A DNA stretch of 32,250 nt from an uncultured Pirellulaceae bacterium (lineage in GTDB: Bacteria; Planctomycetota; Planctomycetia; Pirellulales; Pirellulaceae): positions 1 to 32,250 of the forward strand of contig CALDYR010000137.1 of assembly GCA_937944405.1 (NCBI GenBank). The letters run 5' to 3'. Positions 32,074 to 32,250 of this stretch are shown piece after piece. Under the pieces are notes generated by a model. The model was not told the DNA's origin. It did no database searches and worked only from the letters and a program-made list of their open reading frames with translations. Every line of letters starts with the position of its first letter. Position 1 is the first letter of the stretch. The position numbers and the translations under genes were made by a program.

Positions 32074-32250
32074 TCTTGTTTCAACCAAGAGAAGATTTCT
32101 ATCAGACGAAAACCCTGCAGGCCTTCCTTTAAGCTAATTTATCCGATTGCTAGCTAGCGGGCAATGAATTCAATTGCAGGCCGCTTGGAAATCGCTCAAG
32201 CGGAACCGCGCGACACCACCCGTTCTACTCAATCGTTAAAATCGAGCTTT

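Overview
The window most likely comes from a planctomycete (PVC superphylum, order Pirellulales-like). The evidence is a PVC-type small basic protein at 30722-30925 that resembles the family known from Chlamydiae and Verrucomicrobia. There is also a secreted multi-EF-hand protein, a DUF3500 protein, a soluble Hanks-type kinase with DWG in place of DFG, a zinc-ribbon/TPR/GYF_2-like protein, frequent TTG/GTG starts, and moderate GC content. No genus can be named from the sequence alone.

Region 1 (1-5025, minus strand) is the 5' half of the S10 ribosomal protein operon in canonical order: rpsJ, rplC, rplD, rplW, rplB, rpsS, rplV, rpsC and the start of rplP, which runs off the left edge. A good sigma70-like promoter lies about 160 bp upstream of rpsJ. 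rplP starts inside rpsC with a 62-nt overlap. Region 2 (5026-8400) holds a small secreted protein with a secretin-like motif, convergent with a pair of minus-strand genes: an EF-hand protein carrying an (RGD)n tract and a membrane-anchored ComEA-like helix-hairpin-helix protein.

Region 3 (8401-14424, plus strand) carries a 1040-aa TPR protein, then about 1.5 kb of decayed intergenic DNA with a 134-bp palindromic MITE-like element. It ends with a serine/threonine kinase with its own promoter and a small membrane protein. Region 4 (14487-18322) has an MFS exporter on the minus strand and, divergently, a tight three-gene unit: a Cys-rich membrane-anchored protein, an HTTM/vitamin-K-carboxylase-like membrane protein and a glutamine cyclotransferase.

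Region 5 (18524-25134, minus strand) contains a large secreted DUF11-type protein, a gene graveyard with in-frame amber codons and a frameshift, a methyltransferase, a short lipoprotein and a secreted thioredoxin-fold protein without its CxxC. Region 6 (25512-32250) holds purA, uppS, a DUF3500 protein, an aldo/keto reductase, a small unknown protein, the PVC small basic protein and an ATP-grasp ligase, with several short tandem repeats between genes.

No CRISPR array, tRNA, rRNA, complete insertion sequence or phage module was recognised. The observations most worth following up are the rpsC/rplP overlap, the HTTM plus glutamine-cyclotransferase unit, the palindromic element and the pseudogene cluster. 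No clearly new defence or metabolic system could be demonstrated.
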